Assembly: GCF_042676245.1 (NCBI RefSeq)
Contig: NZ_JBHTKA010000001.1
Coordinates: 2,313,028-2,377,027, forward strand
DNA from: Ohtaekwangia kribbensis
Lineage (GTDB): Bacteria > Bacteroidota > Bacteroidia > Cytophagales > Cyclobacteriaceae
Direction: 5' to 3'
DNA: 64,000 nucleotides
Position numbers and translations under genes: made by a program. Shown here piece after piece: positions 26,498 to 35,039 of the stretch. The notes under the pieces are model-generated. The model ran no database searches. It was not told the origin of the DNA and saw nothing but the letters and a program-made list of their open reading frames with translations. Position 1 is the stretch's first letter; each line of letters begins with the position of its first letter.

Positions 26498-27427
26498 ATG
26501 AAAGTAACTGTAGTGGGCGCTGGTAATGTAGGCGCTACATGTGCCGATGTACTGGCCTATCGCGAAGTGGCCAACGAAATTGTACTCGTTGATATTAAAG
26601 AGGGTCTCGCAGAAGGGAAGTCGCTTGACATCTGGCAAAAAGCTCCGATCGATTTATACGACAGCCGTACGATTGGTGCTACCAACGATTATTCAAAGTC
26701 TGCGAACTCGGATGTTGTGGTTATTACTTCAGGACTTCCGCGCAAGCCGGGCATGAGCCGCGATGATCTTATCGGAACCAACGCGGGTATTGTAAAGTCG
26801 GTGACGGAGAATATCATTAAGTATTCGCCTCGTGCAATCATTATTGTAGTATCAAACCCGCTGGATGTTATGACTTACCAGGCTCACTTAACATCCAAAT
26901 TGCCACGCACCAAAGTATTTGGTATGGCCGGTATACTGGATACAGCACGCTATCGCGCGTTCCTCGCAGAAGCATTGAATGTATCTCCGAAAGATATACA
27001 GGCTATGTTACTCGGTGGTCATGGCGATACCATGGTGCCGCTGCCGCGCTATACTACCGTAGCTGGTATACCGGTAACGGAACTGATCGACAAAGACAAA
27101 CTGAATGCTATACTGGAGCGCACCAAAGTAGGTGGTGGCGAGTTGGTAAAACTCATGGGTACATCGGCATGGTATGCCCCGGGTTCTGCTGCCGCGCAAA
27201 TGGTAGAAGCCATTGTAAAAGATCAGCGCAGAGTATTCCCTGTATGCATACGACTGGATGGTGAGTATGGTATAAAAGACTGCTACCTCGGTGTACCGGT
27301 TATACTGGGTAAAAACGGAATTGAAAGAGTAATTGAACTCGATCTTAATTCTGAAGAACGCGCCTTGATGGAATCAAGCCGCAAAGCCGTACGCGAAGTA
27401 ATGGATGTATTGGAGAATCTGGGATAA
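26498..27427 (+). CDS. mdh: Malate dehydrogenase
   Basis: A 309-residue LDH-like malate dehydrogenase. The NAD-binding GAGNVGATCADVLAY is at the N-terminus; the substrate arginines are in GLPRKPGMSRDDLI; the Asp-His catalytic pair is in GILDTARYRAFLAE and LLGGHGDTMVPL. It oxidises malate to oxaloacetate in the TCA cycle. The length and the absence of a hydrophobic lead are normal. It stands alone with its own terminator. Confidence 0.97.
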   Translation: MKVTVVGAGNVGATCADVLAYREVANEIVLVDIKEGLAEGKSLDIWQKAPIDLYDSRTIGATNDYSKSANSDVVVITSGLPRKPGMSRDDLIGTNAGIVKSVTENIIKYSPRAIIIVVSNPLDVMTYQAHLTSKLPRTKVFGMAGILDTARYRAFLAEALNVSPKDIQAMLLGGHGDTMVPLPRYTTVAGIPVTELIDKDKLNAILERTKVGGGELVKLMGTSAWYAPGSAAAQMVEAIVKDQRRVFPVCIRLDGEYGIKDCYLGVPVILGKNGIERVIELDLNSEERALMESSRKAVREVMDVLENLG

Positions 27428-27466
27428 CAAATCGCCCGCTATAACCAGATTAGCATATAGTATAAC

Positions 27467-27495
27467 AAATGCCAGGTTAACGCCTGGCATTTTCG
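27467..27495 (+). terminator. Terminator of mdh
   Basis: A 10-bp perfect stem (AAATGCCAGG and its complement) with a 6-nt loop, followed by TTCGTTTAT. Confidence 0.85.
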
Positions 27496-27532
27496 TTTAT
27501 AGTCATGTCTCAAAGACATCCTCTAAAAGAAA

Positions 27533-27559
27533 GAAGCTGCCTCATGGTGAAGCAGCTTC
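27533..27559 (-). terminator. Terminator of the YfhO gene
   Basis: An 8-bp perfect stem (GAAGCTGC and its complement) with an 11-nt loop; on the minus strand it is followed by TTTCTTTTAG. Confidence 0.75.
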
Positions 27560-27587
27560 CTGTAAATATCAATATATAGTATATGTA

Positions 27588-30029
27588 CTAGGCATCTTCC
27601 TTGCGCACGCTCCACACTACACTGCCCAGCAGCGCAACAAGCATGAGCCAGGATGAGATCATGGTAATTTTGTTACCGGTATAGTATGCAGCAGGCTCGA
27701 ACTTGAATTCAACAACGTGTTTACCAGCCGGCACTTGTACGGCACGCAATACATAGTCGGCACAGATGATCTCGGTTTCTTTACCATCTACAAAAGCCTT
27801 CCAGCCTTTGGGATAGTATATTTCCGAGAATACAGCTAATCCACTTGCCTGCGACTGACTTTCATATTTCTGGTAATTCGGATTACGATCTGCCAGTGTG
27901 AGCGTTGCTGTGGTATCGGCCTGCACTGATTCCACCTTAAAGCGCGAGCCATCTATAACTGCTGTTGTGCGCGTATTTACGCCACATGTTTTCAGTACTT
28001 CTTCAGTCGGTGAACTTACCGTGATCACTTCGCTTACAAACCAGCCATTGCCATTGGCAGCGGGGTTCGGTATAATATTGTTTCGCTCAGGACCAAACAC
28101 TATATATTTCACGTTGAGCATATTCATAACACCATACTTCGAAAAGTCGGCCTTACCACTTTGCACATCCTGAATAAACTCGTTCGTTTCGCGGAAGAGG
28201 CAGGTGTCATAGAGATCCTGGTATCGTCTCATCTTCACACCGTGGTATCCACCAATAGAATTGTGAAAGTACGATGTGCGCGCCTCTTCAAATGTACCCT
28301 GCAGGTTATATACTCTGTAGTGCGATTTGTCTTTTAAGATTTCCTGGTCTGCAGCATTCATCGCGAACATGGTGTTCTCGCGCTTACGCTGATATTTATC
28401 TTTGCCGAAGTAGCGTTTATCAACAATGGCCAGATCGAGTGTGATCATGATGATGAGGAAAGCATAGAACGCTATTGGTGATATCTTCTTCCATACTTCA
28501 AAGTATATCACCACAAATGCAGCTACGATAAATGCGAGCGAGCGGAACACATCGCTGCGGAACAGGCTCTTGCGGTCGTCAGCCAATGCACTGGTAAACC
28601 ATGCCGGCAACTGACTTTCGTGCGCTGACATGAAACTCATCATGCCGCCAAAGAGGAACAACAAAACGCACAGCCCACCCGTTGCGCCCAGCACGATCAG
28701 CAATTTCTTACGGGCCGCTTTATCAACACCGGTTGTAAATAATTTTTCAAGTCCCAGCATCCCCAGCAACGGAAATGCAAAGAGCGGCAAAATCATAAGG
28801 AATGTTACCGATCTGAATTTATTATAGCCGGGCAGGTAATCGAATAAAGCATAATTGAACCATTTGGCACTGTCGCCCCAGCTCGCCATAATTCCGAATA
28901 TAATTACGGGTATCAGCCACCCAACATATTTACCATCCGCGAAAACGATACCCAATACAAAGAGGAAGAAGATGATCGCGCCACCATAATATGGAGCGTT
29001 CAATGGATTTATACCCCAGTACGCAGAAGTATATTGTGCGAGTTGATTGGCCATCTGTTCATCGCCCGAGCGTGACAGTGCTTTATATACTTCACTGTTC
29101 GGATCCTGAACAAGGTAATTGGAACTGAGCCCTCCATAAAAGTTAGGCACGAGCAACGTCATCGGTTCCCATATACCATAGCTATAGCGAAAGGCATACG
29201 ATTTATCCAAACCGCTTTGTCCTTCCTTGCGCTCGGCCGAAACCAATTGTGTTTCCCCGCGGATCGAGTATTGACTATATTCTGTAACAGCCCACATCGG
29301 TCCTATAAATGAACCGGCTGCTATCACAGCCGCTACAACGAGTATAGCAATCGTTTTGAAAAAATCAGCCGCACGATTCTCTCTCAAAAAGTCTATCAAC
29401 TGTATAAGTCCGTATACCAATACAATAAACAGCAGGTAGTATGTTATCTGTAAGTGATTTTCTTTCAAATGCAACGCAAGGCCCGCGGTAGTTACACCAA
29501 ATCCTAAAATCCACTTGCGCGAAAAGGCAAGGTGTATACCGGCCATAACCAACGGCATAAAAGCGATGGCACCGATGCGGGCATTATGACCTGCACCAAA
29601 ACCAATGATCATATAAGATGAAAGTCCAAAAGCAACCGCACCCGCTATAGCCAGGTAGGGCCGCACCCGAAACGCCAGCAACAAAATATAGTAGCTGATA
29701 AAGGCCAGGAAAATGTTTGCTATAGGATGTGGCAACGACAGCGACAGTGCACGTTTCAGGAAACTTACGGGCCCGTTGCTCCAGTGTGTATTTACCAGGT
29801 AAGCCGGCATACCACTGAACATGGCATCGGCCCAGAGACCTTCTTCGCCAGTCTTGTCGCGATAATCGCGCAGCGCTTTGGATGATCCCTCCCACTGCTG
29901 GATATCGTACTGACTGATGGTTTTGTTATCAAAGAATACAGGGTTGAAAAAGAATACTGTAATAACCAGGAACACGCCAACAGCTACCAGGTGCGGAAGT
30001 ACCTGTTCAGTGAATTTGATTTTTTTCAT
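27588..30029 (-). CDS. YfhO family membrane protein
   Basis: An 813-residue polytopic membrane protein of the YfhO family (GT-C-like fold). About 12 to 13 hydrophobic segments lie between residues 10 and 545, with the family's first extracytoplasmic loop TISQYDIQQWEGSSKALRDY and GLWADAMFSGMPAYLVN. A large soluble region (about 560-780) with the signature GLAVFSEIYYPKGWKAFVDG follows, and one last membrane helix ends the protein. YfhO proteins are implicated in glycosylation of envelope polymers in Firmicutes; the substrate here is unknown. Confidence 0.9.
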   Translation of the reverse strand: MKKIKFTEQVLPHLVAVGVFLVITVFFFNPVFFDNKTISQYDIQQWEGSSKALRDYRDKTGEEGLWADAMFSGMPAYLVNTHWSNGPVSFLKRALSLSLPHPIANIFLAFISYYILLLAFRVRPYLAIAGAVAFGLSSYMIIGFGAGHNARIGAIAFMPLVMAGIHLAFSRKWILGFGVTTAGLALHLKENHLQITYYLLFIVLVYGLIQLIDFLRENRAADFFKTIAILVVAAVIAAGSFIGPMWAVTEYSQYSIRGETQLVSAERKEGQSGLDKSYAFRYSYGIWEPMTLLVPNFYGGLSSNYLVQDPNSEVYKALSRSGDEQMANQLAQYTSAYWGINPLNAPYYGGAIIFFLFVLGIVFADGKYVGWLIPVIIFGIMASWGDSAKWFNYALFDYLPGYNKFRSVTFLMILPLFAFPLLGMLGLEKLFTTGVDKAARKKLLIVLGATGGLCVLLFLFGGMMSFMSAHESQLPAWFTSALADDRKSLFRSDVFRSLAFIVAAFVVIYFEVWKKISPIAFYAFLIIMITLDLAIVDKRYFGKDKYQRKRENTMFAMNAADQEILKDKSHYRVYNLQGTFEEARTSYFHNSIGGYHGVKMRRYQDLYDTCLFRETNEFIQDVQSGKADFSKYGVMNMLNVKYIVFGPERNNIIPNPAANGNGWFVSEVITVSSPTEEVLKTCGVNTRTTAVIDGSRFKVESVQADTTATLTLADRNPNYQKYESQSQASGLAVFSEIYYPKGWKAFVDGKETEIICADYVLRAVQVPAGKHVVEFKFEPAAYYTGNKITMISSWLMLVALLGSVVWSVRKEDA

Positions 30030-30125
30030 GCGTTGATTAAGACTTTTATTTGCAGGACTGGCTTTACTGAATACTGAATGAAAGCTTACCTGCTCTAATT
30101 TTTTAGTCGTGCAAAATAGGAAGGA

Positions 30126-30157
30126 TTGTGGATACTCCCGAATGAATCTTTACTTTG
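30126..30157 (+). promoter_or_regulatory. Candidate promoter for the small membrane protein gene
   Basis: TTG at 30126-30128, a 21-bp spacer and TTACTTTG at 30150-30157, near the TAnnTTTG -7 consensus. It supports the ATG at 30183. Confidence 0.45.
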
Positions 30158-30182
30158 CACCGTCAATCAAAATTATTTCGCT

Positions 30183-30542
30183 ATGGGATTACTGGATACC
30201 GTTCTGAGTGTACTACAAAATGTGATAAGCGTTGTGCCCAGTGTGGCTGTACTGGCGGCTACGATCTACTATATCAGTAAACGTTCTGCACCGGAAGGAT
30301 ACCTGATGGCCATTGGTTCGCTCATCGGATTGTTAACACACCTGTTTTACACAGTAGGCATTCCGTTGATTACCCGAAACGGAGGCGTTGATTCCTATTC
30401 AATGTATCAGGCCTATCTCTTGCCGGTTGGCATCATCAGTACGATTGGAGCTGTTCTTTTTGCTATCGGTTTATTCATGCTCATCCATAAGGTTGTTAAA
30501 ACACCGGTTGCTACCAATACCAATGGTCCTTCAGGATATTGA
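30183..30542 (+). CDS. Small four-helix membrane protein
   Basis: A 119-residue protein starting at MGLLDTVLSVLQNVISVVPS, with four hydrophobic segments (about 12-30, 42-62, 80-100 and in the last third before KVVKTP) and a short polar tail. I do not recognise a named family. An upstream in-frame TTG at 30126 is inside the promoter and is not used. Its last 32 bp overlap the end of the convergent TauE/SafE gene, an unusual tail-to-tail coding overlap. Confidence 0.7.
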   Translation: MGLLDTVLSVLQNVISVVPSVAVLAATIYYISKRSAPEGYLMAIGSLIGLLTHLFYTVGIPLITRNGGVDSYSMYQAYLLPVGIISTIGAVLFAIGLFMLIHKVVKTPVATNTNGPSGY

Positions 30543-31272
30543 GGGCTGCCAGTAACATGAGCACAGCGGTTATACGCTTGATGTAGATGGGGTTGAATCT
30601 GCGGGCACCCATGCGTGAGCCGAGTTGTCCTCCTATAAAAACGGCTGCAAGCAACGGCACTATATATTGCCATTGAAGATCCGGAAGACCGTGCTGAAAC
30701 TGACCAGCCAAACCACTGATTGAATTAACCAGTATAAATAAACTCGCGAGCGCAGAGATCTTTTTTGCATCGGCCCACCGCAGAAAATGCAATATCGGAG
30801 ATAGAAAGATACCTCCACCGATACTTACCAGTCCGGAGAGAAAACCGATGCCTCCCCCTAATACTATATTTATACCGGTGGTGTTATACTTACCGGATGA
30901 GGCAGTTATTTTTTCGGGTTGTATCCACAGCAGAAGCGAAGCAATGAGTAACGTAATACCCAGCAACACAAAAAATATAGCATCTTGCAGTTTCCAGAAG
31001 CCACCGAGGTATGCAGCTGGTATACTTACCACCAAAAAGGGCCACACTTCTTTCCATACAATTTTACCCTCGCGATAAAAAATGATGGTACCACTGGTAA
31101 CAACAATAATGTTGCAAAGCAATGCGGTGGGGCGGATAACTTCCGGAGCCAGCATAAACACAGGTTGCGCCAGCAAGGCGAGGTAGCTTGAACCTCCGCC
31201 AAAACCAACCGAAGCATATACCAGGGCGATTACAAAAAAACTAAGGATAAGAATAATCTGCGCGGTATCCAT
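30511..31272 (-). CDS. TauE/SafE family permease
   Basis: A 253-residue membrane protein from MDTAQIILILSFFVIALVYA (an upstream ATG at 31293 would overlap the previous gene). The two half-repeats of the family are visible: ASVGFGGGSSYLALLAQ near residue 20 and GLVSIGGGIFLSPILHFLRW near 145. TauE/SafE proteins export sulfite, sulfoacetate or related organosulfur anions. It lies one base after a molybdopterin-oxidoreductase-fold gene and downstream of moaA, which fits sulfite-related metabolism, though this is inference. Confidence 0.88.
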   Translation of the reverse strand: MDTAQIILILSFFVIALVYASVGFGGGSSYLALLAQPVFMLAPEVIRPTALLCNIIVVTSGTIIFYREGKIVWKEVWPFLVVSIPAAYLGGFWKLQDAIFFVLLGITLLIASLLLWIQPEKITASSGKYNTTGINIVLGGGIGFLSGLVSIGGGIFLSPILHFLRWADAKKISALASLFILVNSISGLAGQFQHGLPDLQWQYIVPLLAAVFIGGQLGSRMGARRFNPIYIKRITAVLMLLAALNILKDHWYW

Positions 31273-31273
31273 A

Positions 31274-31795
31274 CTACTCGGCCCTGCGAACAATAATCGA
31301 TTGAAGATTCTTTACGTAACGTCTGCCGGCATGAATATCCGCTGTGGAGATCAGGAGTATACTTTCATCCAACGTATCAATGGACTTATGATCTTTCGAT
31401 GTAATAATATATACTGTATTACCTGTCGTTGTATTGAACAATTCGTTCCACGAGAATACAACTTTATAGCCGTCAGATGCGATGCAGGTAAAGTAGTACT
31501 CGCTGAGTACTTTCTGACTTTCCGCATCAGGCTCTATACTTTGCAACAAGTCTCTCAACAGAATGCCGCTTAGTTCCTTTGCGGTTCCTTTTACTTCACC
31601 TTTATGATTGGTGATCACCACATCGCCAATGTTATATACTTTATACTGGCGGATAGCATCAGCGGTAAATGTCTTGGGTGATTTAACCCGACCGTTTATA
31701 GTAATGGAGAATGTTGGTTTACTCTTGTGCTCCTGGGCAACAACACTAGACGTAACCAGTAGCAACAGAAAAGCTGTGAGGTATATACGAACCAT
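31274..31795 (-). CDS. Small secreted molybdopterin-oxidoreductase-fold protein
   Basis: A 173-residue protein with a signal peptide (MVRIYLTAFLLLLVTSSVVA, start at 31795). The domain resembles the sulfite-oxidase molybdopterin-binding fold (Oxidored_molyb) in its reduced stand-alone form: SITINGRVKSPKTFTAD at the front, then LSGILLRDLL, CIASDGYKVVFSWNEL and LLISTADIHAGRRYVKNLQS. The cysteine that ligates molybdenum in full sulfite oxidases is not evident, so it may be a binding or accessory protein rather than an enzyme. It is 40 bp behind moaA and 1 bp before the permease. Confidence 0.75.
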   Translation of the reverse strand: MVRIYLTAFLLLLVTSSVVAQEHKSKPTFSITINGRVKSPKTFTADAIRQYKVYNIGDVVITNHKGEVKGTAKELSGILLRDLLQSIEPDAESQKVLSEYYFTCIASDGYKVVFSWNELFNTTTGNTVYIITSKDHKSIDTLDESILLISTADIHAGRRYVKNLQSIIVRRAE

Positions 31796-31835
31796 GAAAG
31801 AAATATCGGTTTTAAAAATTAGTGCAGTAGCTCGT

Positions 31836-32828
31836 TTATCCACCGATGGTAGACATCGACTCATGTACAGGCAAGTTGCTATTTCGTTTTTGCTCGGCTT
31901 CAAAGCCATCTTTCGTGCGCTGACGAAAAGCCTCGTATAATTTCTCTTTCACAGCACTGTCATCTTGATCCGTGCGAAGCAGTTGTTTTATATCCAGCAC
32001 ACCTTCATCGTACAAACAGGTTTTCAATACGCCTTGCGCCGTCACACGAATGCGATTACAGGTTCCGCAGAACGTGCGACTAAACGCTGCGATAACACCT
32101 ATATTTCCCTGGTATCCCGGCACGGTATAATTATAGGATGTTGAGAAATCAGGATCCGGAATTTTATGCAGCGAAGGATAGTGCTCCTGTATATAGCTTA
32201 GTATTTTTTTGTACGTCCAGTTCAGCACCGGGTAGTGATTACCTTCACCATTGAATGGCATTTCTTCAATGAAACGAACATCTACTTTGCTATTCCTGGT
32301 AAGCTCAATGAGCGGCACTATATCATCAATATTCTTTCCATCCATTACCACTGCGTTGATCTTTACCGGTATATCATATTTCAGTAATTGATCAAGCGTT
32401 TTGAGTACCGGCTCAAATTCATCGCGCCTGGTAATGGTTTTAAAACGTTGCCTGTCGAGTGTGTCCAGACTAAGATTAACCGATGCTATACCAATCTTTT
32501 TCAACTCCGGAATAAAGGTTGAAGTAAGAACACCGTTGGTAGTAAGGTGAAGATCTTTTATACCGGGTATCTCTACAATCGAGCGAATCAGCTTCATCAG
32601 GTCTGTGCGCACAAACGGTTCGCCTCCGGTTAAGCGCACCTTGGTTATACCCATGCTTGCCAGTAATGACACAAGGCGATAGATCTCTTCGAACGAAAGC
32701 AACTCCTTCTTGGGCAGATAATGTATACCTTCTTCCGGCATGCAGTAAAAACAGCGCAGGTTACAGCGGTCGGTTACTGCCAGACGCAGGTAGTTAATGG
32801 GCCTGTTATGGTTGTCGAACAAAGTCAA
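31836..32828 (-). CDS. moaA: GTP 3',8-cyclase MoaA
   Basis: A 330-residue radical SAM enzyme for the first step of molybdenum cofactor synthesis. The SAM cluster motif is in TDRCNLRCFYCMPEEG, the second Fe-S cluster cysteines are in FCGTCNRIRVTAQGVLKTC, and the protein ends in the required GG (STIGG). The start codon is TTG; the family normally begins about 8 residues before YLRLAVTDRCN, which agrees. It is divergent from moaD over 167 bp. Confidence 0.96.
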   Translation of the reverse strand: MTLFDNHNRPINYLRLAVTDRCNLRCFYCMPEEGIHYLPKKELLSFEEIYRLVSLLASMGITKVRLTGGEPFVRTDLMKLIRSIVEIPGIKDLHLTTNGVLTSTFIPELKKIGIASVNLSLDTLDRQRFKTITRRDEFEPVLKTLDQLLKYDIPVKINAVVMDGKNIDDIVPLIELTRNSKVDVRFIEEMPFNGEGNHYPVLNWTYKKILSYIQEHYPSLHKIPDPDFSTSYNYTVPGYQGNIGVIAAFSRTFCGTCNRIRVTAQGVLKTCLYDEGVLDIKQLLRTDQDDSAVKEKLYEAFRQRTKDGFEAEQKRNSNLPVHESMSTIGG

Positions 32829-32995
32829 AGTGCCAGATCGTTTACAATAAAAGTTACAAGCAGATCACAAAATACAAACAAAAAACAAACTCCGGATCGT
32901 AAAAATGCCAGATGCCACCGAAACGTTTTGATTTTTTCTGCAGGCATTTAAAATTTGTTTGATATTTGACGAATTGATCAGAAAAAATTAAACGC

Positions 32996-33238
32996 ATGCA
33001 TACGTTCCGGGTTAAAGCTTTCGGTATTACAAAAGATATCCTCGGTGGGAAGGAAATGGTTATTGAGGCTCCAGGCGTGACGGTAGCCGATCTGCGCTCG
33101 GCCCTGAATGAAAAATATCCTAAACTTACCGGGCTGCGTTCATTATTCATTGCTGTGAATAATAGTTACGCGGCTGAGACAGCGGAGATCCGCGAAGGCG
33201 ATGAGATCGCACTAATACCTCCGGTAAGCGGAGGGTAA
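32996..33238 (+). CDS. moaD: Molybdopterin synthase small subunit MoaD
   Basis: An 80-residue ubiquitin-like sulfur carrier. The fold pattern VTVADLRSALNEKYPKL and the C-terminal LIPPVSGG, which is thiocarboxylated, are intact. It donates sulfur to precursor Z together with MoaE. It is divergent from moaA and 142 bp before moaE. Confidence 0.93.
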   Translation: MHTFRVKAFGITKDILGGKEMVIEAPGVTVADLRSALNEKYPKLTGLRSLFIAVNNSYAAETAEIREGDEIALIPPVSGG

Positions 33239-33380
33239 TTTTTTACAATAAACAAGAGTAAACAAGGTTACACCGTTAAACAGAGACTGAAAGCGAGGAA
33301 GGCTTTTCCTTGATATTCACTATTAAAATCGCTAACTTCATTCGTCCTTCACGATAATGTTCAACCAACCTTTATAGAAC

Positions 33381-33809
33381 ATGATTAAGATCACCGAGAA
33401 ACCAATTGACGTTCAGAAAGTCATCGATACAGCTTCGAGCTTGAATGCCGGAGCTGTAAATGTTTTTGTAGGTACTGTGCGTAACAATGCGCACGGAAAG
33501 AATGTAGTATGGTTGGAGTATGAAGCATACGAAACCATGGCGGTTGGAGAGATCAGAAAAATTATTGATGATGCATCGCATCGATGGCCGTTGCTCGGGT
33601 GGGCGGTGAGTCATCGTATCGGTACGTTGAAACCTGGTGAAGTTGCTGTAGCAGTTGCCGTTTCAACGCCACATCGAAAGGATTCTTTTGAAGCTTGCCA
33701 GTACATTATTGATACACTAAAAGTGAAAGTGCCTATCTGGAAAAAAGAAGTATTTGAAGATGGCGAAGAATGGATATCTGCACATCCGGCAGTAGCTGTT
33801 AATTCGTGA
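33381..33809 (+). CDS. moaE: Molybdopterin synthase large subunit MoaE
   Basis: A 142-residue catalytic subunit of molybdopterin synthase. Visible landmarks: NVFVGTVRNNAHGKNVVWLE, ISHRIG-like AVSHRIGTLKPGEVAVAVAV, the HRKDSFEACQYIIDTLK helix and the catalytic lysine region PIWKKEVFEDGEEWI. A weak promoter (TTG at 33310, TAACTT at 33333) may serve it separately from moaD. Confidence 0.95.
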   Translation: MIKITEKPIDVQKVIDTASSLNAGAVNVFVGTVRNNAHGKNVVWLEYEAYETMAVGEIRKIIDDASHRWPLLGWAVSHRIGTLKPGEVAVAVAVSTPHRKDSFEACQYIIDTLKVKVPIWKKEVFEDGEEWISAHPAVAVNS

Positions 33810-33836
33810 GTAAGTTTTACGACACCGTAAAAAAAC

Positions 33837-33862
33837 AAAGGGAGGCTTTAACGGCCTCCTTT
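33837..33862. terminator. Bidirectional terminator behind moaE
   Basis: A GC-rich stem (GAGGC/GCCTC extended by AAAGG/CCTTT with one bulged G) followed by ATTTTATC on the plus strand and TTTGTTTTTTT on the minus strand. The stronger T run on the minus side supports the small gene at 33866. Confidence 0.8.
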
Positions 33863-33865
33863 ATT

Positions 33866-33985
33866 TTATCCGATCAACATCACAGCCGCTGATACCAGGA
33901 GTATAGCAGCCACCAGGCTTGCGCTGAGCACAATAATCAGATCACGGTGTATACGATTAGAGTGCGGTTTAACAATTGGCTTCAT
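33866..33985 (-). CDS. Putative 39-residue membrane microprotein
   Basis: An ATG-initiated frame of 39 codons: a basic N-terminus (MKPIVKPHSNRIHRDL) and a single hydrophobic helix (LIIVLSASLVAAILLV) with a short end MLIG. The stop lies 4 bp before a hairpin whose long T run is on this strand. The A/T-rich region before the start has no purine-rich ribosome site, as is usual in this phylum. No family is recognised. The well-formed topology and matching terminator make a real gene fairly likely, but no homology can be claimed. Confidence 0.5.
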   Translation of the reverse strand: MKPIVKPHSNRIHRDLIIVLSASLVAAILLVSAAVMLIG

Positions 33986-34445
33986 GTACCAATAAAAATT
34001 TGTACTAAACTAAACACACCCTTCCATAAAAGTTGTGGAAAAATATCCTACATGTGATGATGTAATAAATCTGTACAGAAAAATTTCTTCCTGTAACAAT
34101 ATCGTTTTCGAATCCCTTATTCCGGTGAGCAAACAGCGAAATAACACGTATATGATATCCGTATTTATACTACATATACTATACCGGAGAAATACGGTAA
34201 CTACAATTTTCTATATCACAAACAGGTGTTGAGGCAGAGCATTTTACAAGCCCTGCGCTATTTTACCATACAGTATATCTTTAGTATAATGCAGGCAAGC
34301 ACTATTACCCTACCCGCTTTATCTGATTTTAATTTCAACCCTATACCCTAGCGTAAGATTCTGTTCAGAGATTCAGCTTTTTGTATCGCTCCGTTCGAAA
34401 AGACTGTTACAAAAACATGACGGCATTTTGTTCGGGTAAATTTCT
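33986..34445. other. AT-rich intergenic region without clear gene
   Basis: This 460-bp spacer before mobA has no convincing frame. A 65-codon frame at 34035-34232 is Cys/Asn-rich with no protein-like pattern. An inverted repeat CCGTATTT (34159-34166) and AAATACGG (34190-34197) with a 23-nt loop may be a hairpin. The region is rich in TATA words. Confidence 0.6.
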
Positions 34446-35039
34446 TCACGACTTATTCAAGAAATCGTTCAGTTCGTCTGGTGTATTGATATTTTGATAG
34501 ATGCGTTTATCCGGCGGTTGCAGCAAGAGTATATTTTGTTGTTTCAAAAATTCTCTCGGACTTATACCTCCGCTTTCATAGTACTTTTTCAACGGTGCAG
34601 CGGCTCTTGCTTCCCATAGTGCAAGCAACGGCTCTGGATGCTTTCCATCGGAATCAACAAAGCAAGTAGCCATTTTATTTGTATCACGATGATTGAGAAG
34701 ACAGGCAAGTGCAGCTTCATCTACATAGGGCATATCTACCGGCACCGTAAGCCATGCTACCGTATCATTCTTTCTGAAGGCAGATAAGATTCCATTCAAC
34801 GGACTCTCCAGTTCAAATTGATCAGGTAAAGGATTAAGCTCTGCCGGTATATATTCTCTCGTTTTGCAGGAGACATATACCTGCGCGCAAAATTTACGCA
34901 GCAGGTCTGCTATATATTCGCGCTGCGGTTTGTCGTTGTAAACGATAAGACCTTTGTCGCGTCCCATGCGCGAACTCCTGCCTCCCGCCAGCACCAGGCC
35001 ATATATGGCAGGGTTCATTTCAGGTATAGTGTCACTCAT
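34446..35039 (-). CDS. mobA: Molybdenum cofactor guanylyltransferase
   Basis: A 197-residue nucleotidyltransferase with the N-terminal GTP-binding signature YGLVLAGGRSSRMGRDKGLI, metal-binding VPVDMPYVDEAAL and HPEPLLALW. MobA joins GMP to molybdopterin to form the MGD cofactor. That implies a DMSO-reductase-family enzyme elsewhere in the genome, as none is in the window. Its start overlaps the ion channel gene by 8 bp. Confidence 0.92.
   Translation of the reverse strand: MSDTIPEMNPAIYGLVLAGGRSSRMGRDKGLIVYNDKPQREYIADLLRKFCAQVYVSCKTREYIPAELNPLPDQFELESPLNGILSAFRKNDTVAWLTVPVDMPYVDEAALACLLNHRDTNKMATCFVDSDGKHPEPLLALWEARAAAPLKKYYESGGISPREFLKQQNILLLQPPDKRIYQNINTPDELNDFLNKS

Noticed and set aside
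34035..34232. 65-codon frame in the AT-rich spacer before mobA
   Set aside because: Composition is unlike a protein (Asn, Cys, Ile-rich with no pattern), it starts in an AT-rich spacer and has no promoter or terminator.
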